Shown here: in pieces, positions 54,017 to 64,000 of the stretch
How positions within the stretch are numbered: the first letter of the stretch is position 1
How the letters are laid out: every line of letters begins with the position of its first letter
Assembly: GCF_009650095.1 (NCBI RefSeq)
Contig: NZ_CP045915.1
Span: 4,464,001 to 4,528,000, forward strand
Reading direction: 5' to 3'
DNA length: 64,000 nucleotides
Source: Gracilibacillus salitolerans
GTDB taxonomy: Bacteria; Bacillota; Bacilli; Bacillales; Amphibacillaceae
Position numbers and translations under genes: made by a program
The notes under the pieces: generated by a model
Database searches by the model: none
What the model was told of the DNA's origin: nothing
The model's input: the letters and a program-made list of their open reading frames with translations, nothing else

Positions 54017-55899
54017 TATGATTCCTCCTTCAGTTCTTCCATTAAAAGGGATAGTTCTTCCCATCTTTCCATTTTTCCTTCCAATTGTTGTTCAACTTCA
54101 CTTTGCTTATTATATAATGGCTGAATCTTACCAATATCACTGCCTGCTTCTGCAATTTCTGTTGCAATTTGCTCAAGATCTGTTTCCAACTCTGTTATTT
54201 CATCTTCAATCGTATCCCATTCTTTTTGTTCATGATAAGATAGTTTTTTCTTTTTGCGCTTCGGTTTTTGCTTCGAAGTCGTCTTGATTTGTTTATCCTC
54301 TGATTCTTTTTGCTGTTCACGGAATTCGGAATAATTGCCATAAAAAAGAGTTAAGTTTTCGCTTCCAGTAAATGCAATAATCTGTTCGACGGTTTTGTCC
54401 AGAAAATAGCGATCATGGGACACCGTGATGACCACACCAGGGAATTGCTCTAAATAGTCTTCAAGCACTGCTAGTGTTTCTGTATCTAAGTCGTTGGTTG
54501 GCTCGTCCAGAAATAACACATTAGGCTCTCGCATTAGTACGGTTAATAAATATAGTCTTCTACGTTCGCCACCTGATAACTTCCTGACATATGTCCATTG
54601 TTGTGGCCTTGGAAATAAGAATCGTTCCAGCATTTGTTCTGCTGTAATGACACTACCATCTATAGTGTGTACCACCTCAGCTACATCACGGACAAGGTCA
54701 ATTACTTTGACAGCATCATCGAGTGGTGGGTGATCTTGTGTGTAATAGCCAATTTTCACGGTTTCACCAATGTCGATAGTACCTGTATCCGGTTCGACGC
54801 GACCAGCTAAAATATTTAACAATGTCGTTTTCCCACTACCATTAGCACCTACAATACCGAGTCTGTCACCAGGTTTGATGAGAAAATCAAAATCCTTAAA
54901 TAATGCTTTACCATCATATGCTTTACCTAATCCTTTTATTTCCATGACTTTTTTACCGAGACGTGTAGAACCAATTTGAAAGCTAAGATCCTGTTTTTTC
55001 GTATCAAAGGTTTTCTCCTTCATTTGCTCGACTCGATCGATGCGTGCTTTTTGTTTCGTTGTCCTCGCCTTCACACCTGCTTTGAGCCAGGCAATTTCTT
55101 TTTTCAGGATATTGTTATGCTTTTGCTCTGCTTGGAATTCTTGTTCTTCCCGCAATGCTTTTTGTTCTAAAAAGGTTTGATAATTCCCTTCATATGTATA
55201 TAAGTTACCCTTATCCAACTCAAAAATACGGTTGGTAATGTGATTGAGAAAATAACGATCGTGCGTAACAAGCAATAACGCACCTTGATAAGTTGGCAAA
55301 TATTCTTCGAGCCATTCGATTGTATCGTTGTCGAGATGGTTGGTCGGTTCATCCAGTATGAGTAAATCTGCCGGTTGGATCAAAGCTTTAGCAATTGCTA
55401 CACGTTTGCGTTGTCCACCAGAGAGATTTTCCGTTTTTTGGTCAAACGCTGGGACGCCTAATTTCGTTAAGATCGTTTTGGCAACGGTCATTGCGTCCCA
55501 TGCTTCTATCTGATCCATTTGTTCCTGGATTTTTAATAGTTGATTTTGCATGGCTACATTCTCGGGATCTTTTTCCAAAGCTAACACAGCTGATTCGTAT
55601 TGTCGTAAGGTGACCATCACCTTAGCATCACCATAATATATCTGGTTCAATACAGTGTCTCCATCTATTAGCTGTGGGTCCTGATCTAAATATTCTATCC
55701 GATAATCATTTGGATGATCCATCGTTCCAGCTTCTGCTTGGTCGATTTCTGCTAATACTTTTAGTAAGGTAGATTTCCCCGTACCATTAACTCCGATTAA
55801 ACCGATACGATCGCTGTCTGTAATCGAAAACGAAATCCCGTCAAACAATACTTTTTCACCATATGTTTTGAATAGATCCTCTACTTTTATCGTGCGCAT
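54016..55899 (-). CDS. yfmR: ABC-F family ATPase YfmR (Uup-like)
   Basis: Ribosome-associated ABC-F protein of 627 residues with two ATPase domains. The first has Walker A GVNGTGKST, signature LSGGQRKRVAIAKAL and DEPTNHLD; the second has GANGSGKTT, LSGGERRRLYLL and DEPTNDLD. Between them lies the positively charged linker (KAGVKARTTKQKARIDRVEQ). The C-terminus is a basic region (KPKRKKKKLSYHEQKEWDTIEDEI) and a coiled coil, the Uup/YfmR domain. YfmR helps ribosomes at difficult sequences and complements EF-P in B. subtilis. It is cotranscribed with the aminopeptidase gene. Confidence 0.93.
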   Translation of the reverse strand: MRTIKVEDLFKTYGEKVLFDGISFSITDSDRIGLIGVNGTGKSTLLKVLAEIDQAEAGTMDHPNDYRIEYLDQDPQLIDGDTVLNQIYYGDAKVMVTLRQYESAVLALEKDPENVAMQNQLLKIQEQMDQIEAWDAMTVAKTILTKLGVPAFDQKTENLSGGQRKRVAIAKALIQPADLLILDEPTNHLDNDTIEWLEEYLPTYQGALLLVTHDRYFLNHITNRIFELDKGNLYTYEGNYQTFLEQKALREEQEFQAEQKHNNILKKEIAWLKAGVKARTTKQKARIDRVEQMKEKTFDTKKQDLSFQIGSTRLGKKVMEIKGLGKAYDGKALFKDFDFLIKPGDRLGIVGANGSGKTTLLNILAGRVEPDTGTIDIGETVKIGYYTQDHPPLDDAVKVIDLVRDVAEVVHTIDGSVITAEQMLERFLFPRPQQWTYVRKLSGGERRRLYLLTVLMREPNVLFLDEPTNDLDTETLAVLEDYLEQFPGVVITVSHDRYFLDKTVEQIIAFTGSENLTLFYGNYSEFREQQKESEDKQIKTTSKQKPKRKKKKLSYHEQKEWDTIEDEITELETDLEQIATEIAEAGSDIGKIQPLYNKQSEVEQQLEGKMERWEELSLLMEELKEES

Positions 55900-55979
55900 T
55901 ATATCTATCCTTTCTAATTAAGAAAAACTGATCAAGCCTGCACGTTCTTTCATAATTCATCTGATTCGTAGTAGATAAA

Positions 55980-56448
55980 AACTGCGAACTAATGAAAATT
56001 TTCAGAGTGATGCTTTCTTCCATTCTTTTATAGTGAGTGCTGGAATACCGCTTCGGCAGAATACTGCGCTTTCCGCGGGCACGGCTTCAGCTAACTAGGT
56101 AAAGAAAGTCACTTTACCTAGTGGATCTTCAGCTCGCGTGAGTTCCCACAGGAGTCTCCGTATTCTGCCTCCGCTAATTTTGGAGTTCTGATTGTTGAAA
56201 GAAATGGACTTTTATGGAACTATATTCTTGGAACTTTCTATCACTTTATTAGAACACTATTCAAAGCTACGGAAAAATGCGACACTCCTGTGGGAAAGGA
56301 ACAGTCTGAAGACCCCGCAGTGAGCGTTCTTTGCTCGCGAGGAGGCTGAAGCGTTCCCCACGGAAAGGGAGTATTTTTCCGCAGCGTCGGACTAGCACTC
56401 ATCTCAAATAGAATGGGAGGAAGGAACACAAAAGTTACTTCGCAGTTT
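55980..56448. repeat. Composite structured repeat element, copy 2 (about 470 bp)
   Basis: Bounded by AAACTGCGAA (55980) and TTCGCAGTTT (ends 56448). Module B lies at about 56052-56175 (TTCGGCAGAATAC to GTATTCTGCC) and module A at about 56270-56386 (ACGGAAAAATGC to TTTTTCCGCAGC), the reverse of the order in copy 1. Outside the ends, ATTCGTAGTAGATA on the left matches ATTCGTAATAGATA of copy 1 in the same, not inverted, orientation. It fills most of the 620-base gap between yfmR and the cardiolipin synthase gene. No gene is visible. Confidence 0.9.
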
Positions 56449-56522
56449 ATGTTTTTTGTACAATAATTTTCTTTTGTATAAAAGTTTATCTCCCAATTTA
56501 GGCATATAGTACAACCGACTTA

Positions 56523-57965
56523 CTACAAAATCGGTGAAATCAATCTTGCAATAGACTCTTTGAAGCGAATCCATACGGAACGTTGCTGATATAAAGAATA
56601 GGTAAGATTGGTTACGTGCTCCATATCTTTTTCAAATTCATCGACCAGCATTTCTGCCATCGTTTCATTATATAAAAAGGCATTCACCTCGAAGTTAAGA
56701 CGAAAACTTCGAACATCAATATTCGCCGTTCCAATCGACGCTATTTTACTATCGACTACTATCATTTTAGCATGCAGGAAACCTTTTTGATAAATATAAA
56801 CGGTTGCCCCCGCTTTTAACATTTCACCGATATACGAATACGTTGCCCAATAGACAAAGGGATGATCTGGCTTATTCGGAATCATAATCCGGACATCCAC
56901 GCCTGACAAGCAGGCAATCTTCAATGCATCCAACAGACTTTCATCTGGGATAAAATACGGCGTTTGAATAAAGATGTAATCTTTTGCTGACATAATCATC
57001 TTAATATAGCCGTGTTTTATCTGTTCCCACTCAGAATCCGGACCACTTGAAATAATTTGCATACCGACATTACCAGCGGGAACAGGTGTATAATAACGTT
57101 CATCATATTCAATATCATGACGGGATGCCTGATTCCAATCCAGAATAAATCGTGTCTGCAAATGCTTCACCGCACTACCGGTAATGCGCAAATGTGTATC
57201 ACGCCAATAACCGAAACGCTTGTCTTCCCCTAAATATTCATCACCAATATTAAAACCACCGATATAGCCGATTTTGCCATCAATAATAACCAGCTTGCGG
57301 TGATTACGGTGATTAATTTTAAAATTAACTTTCGGAATCAATGGTGGGAAAAACCCTTCGACCTCTGCGCCTGCATGACGCATTTTTCGAACCATCTTTC
57401 TGCTTAACGTCCGGGAACCTAAATCGTCATATAAAAAACGAACTTCAACTCCTTCTTTTGCCTTTTTGATCAACGCATCTGCTAAGCGTGAACCGAGATG
57501 ATCGGACCGTACTATGTAATATAGTAAATGAATATGGTCTGTTGCATTTTCGATATCCTCCAATAAAGAGTTGAACTTTCGATTTCCATCCGTGAATATG
57601 TTGACTTCATTATCCTGTGAGAAGATTGCATCATTATTACGTAAATGCAGGTAAAATAAATCCTTATATTGGTACATTCTTGGATCATTAACAAAAAAAT
57701 CTCCATTTTCAATATCACGTAATTGATGCTGTACCGCAGTTTTGACACCTAACTTGCTTTTGGTATCCCATGTAAAGATCGTTTTATTACTTAATTTCCG
57801 ACCAAAAATAAGATATAAAATAAATCCAATAATCGGGATGAACGTCAATACCATAATCCAAGCCCATGTAGCAGTTGCATTTTTGCGCTCTAAAAAGATA
57901 ATGGTTAGAGATAAAAGAATATTGAAAACCAAGATAAAGGTTATGATTAGTTGTGTAATCTCCAC
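56523..57965 (-). CDS. cls: Cardiolipin synthase
   Basis: Membrane enzyme of 480 residues that condenses two phosphatidylglycerols into cardiolipin. Two N-terminal helices (about 5-25 and 35-52) precede two phospholipase D domains with HRKLVIIDGK/GGFNIGDEYLG near residue 220 and HAKMIVVDSK/GTANIDVRSF near 400. Length and layout are canonical for ClsA. It is separate from the shorter paralogue at 7411-8550. Confidence 0.93.
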   Translation of the reverse strand: MEITQLIITFILVFNILLSLTIIFLERKNATATWAWIMVLTFIPIIGFILYLIFGRKLSNKTIFTWDTKSKLGVKTAVQHQLRDIENGDFFVNDPRMYQYKDLFYLHLRNNDAIFSQDNEVNIFTDGNRKFNSLLEDIENATDHIHLLYYIVRSDHLGSRLADALIKKAKEGVEVRFLYDDLGSRTLSRKMVRKMRHAGAEVEGFFPPLIPKVNFKINHRNHRKLVIIDGKIGYIGGFNIGDEYLGEDKRFGYWRDTHLRITGSAVKHLQTRFILDWNQASRHDIEYDERYYTPVPAGNVGMQIISSGPDSEWEQIKHGYIKMIMSAKDYIFIQTPYFIPDESLLDALKIACLSGVDVRIMIPNKPDHPFVYWATYSYIGEMLKAGATVYIYQKGFLHAKMIVVDSKIASIGTANIDVRSFRLNFEVNAFLYNETMAEMLVDEFEKDMEHVTNLTYSLYQQRSVWIRFKESIARLISPIL

Positions 57966-58047
57966 ATGAAGCCCTCCCTTCTTCTGACACCTTACACCCT
58001 ATTAATATAGCATAATTATGACCAAGCTAATAGCAATCGCTATCAGC

Positions 58048-58503
58048 TTAGTCGATCGTAATCGAACCATTATCCTTTTCCGTTTTAGGACCTCTAATTT
58101 CTAATACCCCATTTTGAAAGCTTGCCTTGGCTGTTCTTTTATCAACTGCATATGGCAATGTAATGGTGCGCTGGTTGCGATGCTGCCTTCTCTCTTTATG
58201 GTAATAATGATACGATTCATCGTATTGTTTGGTTTCCTCAAGATGATCTACCATAACTGTAATTTGATTACCAACTATACGTAATTGTATTTGCTCTTTT
58301 TTAAGACCTGGCAAATCGACACGGACAATCCATTCCTGCTCGGTTTCTGCAACATCAACAGGGATTTGTTTCGGTACTTTTGCTTGCTCAAAAAAACTAT
58401 CGATCGTTTCCATAACGTTCCGTGTTGGTTTTTCGTAGAGAAAGGCATCTAACTTCTTAACTAAATCTTCTCCCCATTCTGGCATTCCGCCTTTTTGTGG
58501 CAT
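58048..58503 (-). CDS. Hsp20/alpha-crystallin family small heat-shock protein
   Basis: Small chaperone of 151 residues. The alpha-crystallin domain starts near residue 55 (EQEWIVRVDLPGLKKEQIQLRI) and ends with the conserved RTITLPYAVDKRTAKASFQNGVLEIRGP block. A short C-terminal ITI provides the I-x-I anchor motif used in oligomers. The ATG at 58503 follows AAAGGAG and gives the PQKGGMPEWGEDL start; the open frame from 58590 has no ribosome site. No HrcA/CIRCE operator was recognised upstream. Confidence 0.9.
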   Translation of the reverse strand: MPQKGGMPEWGEDLVKKLDAFLYEKPTRNVMETIDSFFEQAKVPKQIPVDVAETEQEWIVRVDLPGLKKEQIQLRIVGNQITVMVDHLEETKQYDESYHYYHKERRQHRNQRTITLPYAVDKRTAKASFQNGVLEIRGPKTEKDNGSITID

Positions 58504-58747
58504 ATGGCTCACTCCTTTTTCATAAAATAAGAATTCCATTGAGATTTTCTTCATCCATCTGGTGGTTAGCAAAAATGAACAGGATAACAACGCTTGTTAC
58601 ACCACACTTATTTTTTGGTTCTCCTATGTCTTGAAGTGGGGGGCTTACAAGGCGTTCGTTCTCCGTGATAAAATTCTCCACTTTATTTTATGCACCTGGG
58701 CAATAAATGATCCTGATGTTAAATATTATTAATATTCTGATTTTTTG

Positions 58748-58776
58748 TTGACGATTTCCAATATATAACTTATAAT
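58748..58776 (+). promoter_or_regulatory. Sigma-A-type promoter of the SAM-riboswitch operon
   Basis: TTGACG (58748-58753) and a perfect TATAAT (58771-58776) are separated by 17 bases. It lies about 30 bases before the S-box. Confidence 0.75.
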
Positions 58777-58804
58777 AAGGACAATTCAATTGCATAAGCA
58801 GCAA

Positions 58805-58916
58805 CTCTTATCTAGAGCGGCAGAGGGAATAGGCCCAATGAAGCCCGGCAACCATCAGTTTGAACACCAAATTGAAATGGTGCTAAATCCTACAGGTTTT
58901 ACCTGAAAGATAAGAG
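58805..58916 (+). promoter_or_regulatory. SAM-I riboswitch (S-box)
   Basis: The closing stem CTCTTATC/GATAAGAG is perfect. The core blocks AGAGCGGCAGAGGGA, CCCAATGAAGCCCGGCAACC and GGTGCTAAATCC occur in S-box order. Bases 58912-58917 (AAGAGG) can pair with CCTCTT at 58938-58943, the 5' arm of the following terminator, giving the antiterminator. S-adenosylmethionine binding should switch off the downstream sulfhydrylase gene. Confidence 0.96.
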
Positions 58917-58935
58917 GAGGACAACTAGTATTTTC

Positions 58936-58970
58936 AACCTCTTCTTACTTTCGTTAAGAAGAGGTTTTTT
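58936..58970 (+). terminator. Riboswitch-controlled terminator
   Basis: AACCTCTTCTTA and TAAGAAGAGGTT form a hairpin with a short loop followed by TTTTTTG. It is the off-state structure of the S-box. Confidence 0.9.
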
Positions 58971-59120
58971 GTCTAGCTCCAGCGTCCAACGACTAGTGAG
59001 ACTTCCTTCACCACCGTACGATAAGTCAACATCGATTCGCTTTTAGCAAATCGTGTTTCCTTTATCTCCTACGGTTCAGTCTAGTCCATACGTCGCTAAA
59101 CGGACGCTTGCGCTTTTCTA
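58971..59120 (-). repeat. Dispersed structured repeat, copy 2, inside an mRNA leader
   Basis: Reverse complement of the repeat at 16207-16402. The shared blocks are TCTAGCTCCAGCG, CCGTACGATAAGTCAACATC and GATTCGCTTTTAG, and it ends in GCGCTTTTC. Its terminal arms read GGACGC and GCGTCC in the orientation of copy 1. It lies between the riboswitch terminator and the sulfhydrylase start, so it is part of the leader RNA whenever the riboswitch is on. Confidence 0.8.
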
Positions 59121-59130
59121 ATTTTATTGA

Positions 59131-60813
<1,683 letters not shown>

Positions 60814-60865
60814 TCTTTCTCCCTGACTATCGTTATTTATCTCCCCAAGATAAATATATATACAT

Positions 60866-60902
60866 AAGACCGCAGACCTTTTAATGGTTTGCGGTCTTAT
60901 TA
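60866..60902 (+). terminator. Intrinsic terminator of the sulfhydrylase gene
   Basis: AAGACCGCAGACC and GGTTTGCGGTCTT form a strong hairpin with a six-base loop, followed by ATTATG. Confidence 0.75.
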
Positions 60903-61213
60903 TGTTTACAGCATATTTTCCTATTTACCATAAATTCTTAGGTGTGATACAATACATATCATTATACAAAACAAGCATTTTCAGCCATTGAATTGCATAT
61001 TGATTAAACACATGAGAATTAAGTCCTTAGGTTGGCGGCAAGAAATCTCCACTTATTTCGTGAAGAGACGTATTCATCTCGCCTTAAGACTATAATTAAC
61101 TAGTACATATTCTCGAAGTAGGTTCTAGCTGTTACGCAAAAAAAATCTACCTGTTAACAAATTTAAATTACGGGTATAATCAAGTAAGAGACTTTTTAAT
61201 GTAGGTGTTGGTG
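60903..61213. other. Intergenic region upstream of ypmR
   Basis: About 310 bases without a recognisable gene. A candidate promoter lies near the end: TTAACA (61154-61159) and a perfect TATAAT (61175-61180), but the spacing of 15 is short. The middle part shows no repeat or riboswitch I can name. Confidence 0.5.
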
Positions 61214-62104
61214 ATGAGCAAAAAGGTGTTCATTTTTCTTATAATATTTTTACTCGCTGCTGGAATCGCTATCTTTCTAATGTTATTCCAAACGAATAAT
61301 AATAATAATAATAACGAAACAACTGATTCTATTTCTCAACCTAGTGAAGAACCATCAGAAGAGGGTACAGAAGAAGATACAGACAATGAGGAAGAGGAAT
61401 CCATTACCCGAAACGTTCGTGACGCTGTGATGGAAGCACTCAACTTTTTTCAAAAAGATACACATATTGTCGCAATTGGCGATTCCTTAACCCAAGGAAT
61501 TGGTGATGAAACAGGGAATGGTGGTTATATTGGTATTTTAGATGAAAGATTGGACGAACAAGATATCAATGTGACATTTGATAACTTTGGAAAACGTGGG
61601 AATCGCACGGATCATTTATTAAAAAGGTTACAAGAGACCCCTGAGATTAATGAATCTTTAGAACAAGCGGATATGGTACTCATAACAATTGGCTCAAATG
61701 ATATTATGCAAATTATGAAGGATAATTTTATGAATCTGACAGAAGAACCTTTTATTGACGAACGTGGGCCATATGGAGAACGGTTATCACAAATAATGGA
61801 TCACATTATTTCTGTTCAACCAGAAGCAGAGATTTATCTGTTAGGCTTTTTTAACCCTTTCGAGAAGTATTTTGGTGATATTGAGGCATTAAATCAGATT
61901 TTGACTCGCTGGAATAATGAAAGCTTACAAGTTACAAATCAATATGAGCAGGTTCATTATATTCCAATGCAGGACATTTATCAGTATGAAACAGAGAATG
62001 TCTTTTCAAATGATAATTTCCACCCGAATCATAGAGGATACAGATTAATGGCGGAACGTGTCATTACTTATTTAGAGAATGATTTACAAGAAGTTCAAAA
62101 TTAA
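61214..62104 (+). CDS. ypmR: SGNH/GDSL hydrolase family lipase-like protein (YpmR)
   Basis: Membrane-anchored extracellular hydrolase of 296 residues. An N-terminal helix (about 5-25) is followed by a seven-Asn run and an acidic linker (about 27-65), then the SGNH domain: AIGDSLTQG with nucleophile Ser91, the Gly block DNFGKRGNRTDH, the Asn block TIGSNDIM and the catalytic DNFHPNHRGY near the C-terminus. The substrate may be a lipid or cell-wall ester. ATG 61214 follows AGGTG at six bases; the frame opens three codons earlier. It is followed 12 bases later by ypmS. Confidence 0.9.
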   Translation: MSKKVFIFLIIFLLAAGIAIFLMLFQTNNNNNNNETTDSISQPSEEPSEEGTEEDTDNEEEESITRNVRDAVMEALNFFQKDTHIVAIGDSLTQGIGDETGNGGYIGILDERLDEQDINVTFDNFGKRGNRTDHLLKRLQETPEINESLEQADMVLITIGSNDIMQIMKDNFMNLTEEPFIDERGPYGERLSQIMDHIISVQPEAEIYLLGFFNPFEKYFGDIEALNQILTRWNNESLQVTNQYEQVHYIPMQDIYQYETENVFSNDNFHPNHRGYRLMAERVITYLENDLQEVQN

Positions 62105-62116
62105 AGGATGACAATA

Positions 62117-62722
62117 ATGGAAGAGAAAAAAATAACGAACTGGAAAAAATTATTTGTTACCTTAGCTGCAATTAATATACTCCTTATTGTCGGGATTGTA
62201 CTTCTCATTTACTGGCCGGTACCCGGGGCGGAACCACCAGAGAAAGTATTTCTTGAGGAGGAATCAGGGGCGGAATTTACGATCCGCTCAAGTAAAGATA
62301 ACCTAAACGAACTAGTCAATGCTTATATTGAGAAATTGCCAAAGCCGGATAACATTCAATATTCACTCCGGCTAGATGAAGAAGTCCATTTGATGGGGAC
62401 TGTTGAAGCTTTTTCGACAGAAGTGCCAGTAAACATTTCGTTTGAACCGATCGTACAGGAAAATGGTGACATCATTCTCCAGTCAACCGGGATGTCCCTG
62501 GGATTATTACGATTACCACAGGATCGTATTTTACAATATGTCAGCAGTCGTGTGGAAACGCCTGAATGGATTACGATCAATCCAAAGGAAGAACACATTT
62601 ATATCGCTCTAACTCAAATGGAATTAAGAAGTAATTTTCATATAAGAGCACAGCAAGTTGATTTATTAAATGATAATATTTCTTTCCGTATTAAAGTGCC
62701 GAATAATACGTTAGGATTATAA
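62117..62722 (+). CDS. ypmS: YpmS family membrane-anchored protein
   Basis: Protein of about 201 residues with one N-terminal helix (LFVTLAAINILLIVGIVLLIYW) and an extracytoplasmic domain of beta-strand character (DUF2140): FTIRSSKDNLNELVNAYIEKL, then VPVNISFEPIVQENGDIILQ and WITINPKEEHIYIALTQM. The function is unknown, but it is consistently paired with ypmR. The start ATG 62117 follows AAAGGA at eight bases; an ATG at 62108 overlaps that site. Confidence 0.87.
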   Translation: MEEKKITNWKKLFVTLAAINILLIVGIVLLIYWPVPGAEPPEKVFLEEESGAEFTIRSSKDNLNELVNAYIEKLPKPDNIQYSLRLDEEVHLMGTVEAFSTEVPVNISFEPIVQENGDIILQSTGMSLGLLRLPQDRILQYVSSRVETPEWITINPKEEHIYIALTQMELRSNFHIRAQQVDLLNDNISFRIKVPNNTLGL

Positions 62723-62771
62723 TTAGGCGAGGTAGACGATCCTTGCCTTTTCTATCACTATTCGGGGTAGT

Positions 62772-63413
62772 TTATCCATCATTTTCGATTAAGGCGTTTT
62801 GATAGGCATAGACAGCCGCCTGTGTGCGGTCTTGCACCTCCAGCTTACTTAAAATATTGCTGACATGGACTTTCGTAGTTTTTAGCGCAATAAACAGTTG
62901 ATCGGCAATTTCCTGGTTAGTCTTCCCATGGGCAATCAATAACAGGATTTCCATCTCTCGTTTGGTTAAGCTGTCATGTAATGCTTGATTGTTATGACTA
63001 CTGAATTTTGCTATCATTTTAGCTGTCACTTCTTTTTCAAGAACAGATTCGCCTGCATGGGTATCGCGAATTGCTTTAGCGATCACATCTGCTTTCGACG
63101 TCTTTAATAGATAGCTTGTCGCACCAGCTTCTATTGCAGGATAGACTTTATCATCGTCAATAAAACTAGTCACAATTAAAATCTTCGCTTCTGGCCATTT
63201 AGTGATGATTTGGCGTGTTGCTTCAATACCGTCCATTCCATCCATGACTAAGTCCATTAAAATCACGTCCGGTTTATGTTCCAGAGCTAATTCCACTGCT
63301 TTTTGACCATTATCCGCCTCCGCAATAACATCGATATCACCCTGTGTTGTCAAATAAGCACTCACACCGATTCGCACCATTTCATGGTCATCGACAAATA
63401 ATACTCGTATCAT
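62772..63413 (-). CDS. liaR: Response regulator LiaR (VraR-type)
   Basis: NarL/FixJ-type response regulator of 213 residues. The receiver domain has the phosphoacceptor Asp54 in ILMDLVMDGMDGIEAT, the switch block VTSFIDDDKVYPAIEAGATSYLLKTSKA, which matches LiaR almost exactly, and a LuxR-type helix-turn-helix at about 148-205 (LTKREMEILLLIAHGKTNQEIAD). It activates the response to cell-wall antibiotics and envelope damage. The ATG overlaps the liaS stop by one base. Confidence 0.95.
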   Translation of the reverse strand: MIRVLFVDDHEMVRIGVSAYLTTQGDIDVIAEADNGQKAVELALEHKPDVILMDLVMDGMDGIEATRQIITKWPEAKILIVTSFIDDDKVYPAIEAGATSYLLKTSKADVIAKAIRDTHAGESVLEKEVTAKMIAKFSSHNNQALHDSLTKREMEILLLIAHGKTNQEIADQLFIALKTTKVHVSNILSKLEVQDRTQAAVYAYQNALIENDG

Positions 63414-64000
63414 TATTTCTCACCTTCTTCACTGATTAATGGAACACGTACTTCTATTTTTGTCCCTTCATTTGATAGACTTACGATGTTCAGACGAGCA
63501 CCAACTTCAGCTGCTCGTTCATACATATTAGTAAGGCCATAAGAACTGTCCTTTTTTTCCTGCACCTTAAATCCGATACCATCATCGACAATTCTCAGAA
63601 TCAAAAAATCATCCCGTTGTATTAATAACACATCGACCGCAGAAGCTTTAGCATGTCTTAATGCATTGGAAATTGCTTCTTGTAAAATTCGAAACAGCTG
63701 ATCTTCAATTCCCTTGTTCACTTTGATCTCTTCCAAACGCCAGGAAATATCCATTGGTACTTTGGCTTGGAGCTCTTCTAGTAGTTGCTCCATTCCTTCA
63801 TTTAATGATTTGTCGTTCAATAAGACCGGCCGCAAATGCAACAGTAATGCACGCATTTCCAATTGTGACTGTTGAATCATTGCTTCGATTTGATGCAGTT
63901 GTTTAGTTGTTGTTTCTTTGTGCTCTTTATTAGATGCAATCACAGCAGAAACTAGCATAGAAGCGGCAAAAAGCTCCTGACTGACAGAGTCATGTAACTC
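63413..64000 (-). CDS. liaS: Sensor histidine kinase LiaS (VraS-type), partial
   Basis: C-terminal 195 residues of the kinase; the N-terminus with its membrane helices is beyond the window edge. The HisKA_3 box is visible at the edge as ELHDSVSQELFAASML with the phosphorylated His, followed by a helical dimerisation region and the HATPase domain (RILQEAISNALRHAKA with N box, IVDDGIGF as G1, YGLTNMYERAAEVGARL as G2, GTKIEVRVP). It phosphorylates LiaR. The liaF gene would be expected upstream, outside the window. Confidence 0.93.
   Translation of the reverse strand, partial: ELHDSVSQELFAASMLVSAVIASNKEHKETTTKQLHQIEAMIQQSQLEMRALLLHLRPVLLNDKSLNEGMEQLLEELQAKVPMDISWRLEEIKVNKGIEDQLFRILQEAISNALRHAKASAVDVLLIQRDDFLILRIVDDGIGFKVQEKKDSSYGLTNMYERAAEVGARLNIVSLSNEGTKIEVRVPLISEEGEK

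Overview
The window is low-GC Firmicute DNA from an endospore-forming member of the Bacillaceae. A long stretch keeps the Bacillus subtilis ywi/ywh/ywg/ywf/ywd gene order: rpoE, argS, ywiB, speB, speE, pbpG, ywhD, ywhB, ywgA, ywfO, lipL, pta, hemQ, gerQ, ywdK, ywdI. Spore genes (gerQ, pbpG), TRAP and RND transporters, an Na+/H+-type antiporter and acid-rich proteins suggest a halotolerant relative of Gracilibacillus, Virgibacillus or Oceanobacillus. That genus-level guess is inference.

Layout. 1-6037: a carbohydrate-type ABC transporter (ATPase cut by the window edge, two permeases, lipoprotein binding protein) under a DeoR-family regulator. Divergent from it lie heavily decayed remnants of araL and araM (sugar phosphatase and sn-glycerol-1-phosphate dehydrogenase). 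6064-30648: the conserved housekeeping block (transcription, Arg-tRNA synthesis, spermidine synthesis, cell wall, lipoylation, menaquinone, acetate, heme, spore coat). It is interrupted by an IS3-family element, a broken NERD-domain gene and three intergenic tandem-repeat arrays. 31260-43809: membrane and metabolic genes (acyltransferase, M29 aminopeptidase, RND pump, cystine transporter TcyP, OsmC, TerC behind a manganese riboswitch, PgcA, AI-2E-family protein, PaiA). 44010-49424: a DctPQM TRAP transporter and a CPA1 antiporter. 49674-57965: recQ, a second decayed IS3-family element, a second M29 aminopeptidase coupled to the ABC-F protein YfmR, and a full-length cardiolipin synthase. 58048-64000: Hsp20, a SAM-riboswitch-controlled O-acetylhomoserine sulfhydrylase with an unusual C-terminal domain, ypmR-ypmS, and the cell-envelope stress two-component system LiaRS (kinase cut by the window edge).

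Small groups that work together: speE-speB (spermidine pathway) with ywiB and argS downstream on the same strand; the sugar transporter with its DeoR regulator and lost araLM partners; dctQ-dctM-dctP; liaS-liaR, overlapping by one base; yfmR and the aminopeptidase, overlapping by one base.

The most unusual content is non-coding. A composite repeat of about 475 bp occurs at 30685-31164 and 55980-56448. It has 10-bp inverted ends and two homologous hairpin modules. Its core is inverted relative to its flanks between the two copies, and its apical stems differ by compensatory changes. A second structured dispersed repeat lies at 16207-16402 and inside the leader of the sulfhydrylase gene. Four intergenic tandem arrays have periods of 51, 51, 21 and 21 bp, close to whole numbers of DNA helical turns. 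An orphan AimR-like (arbitrium-receptor-family) protein sits between speB and ywiB. No tRNA, rRNA or CRISPR array was seen.
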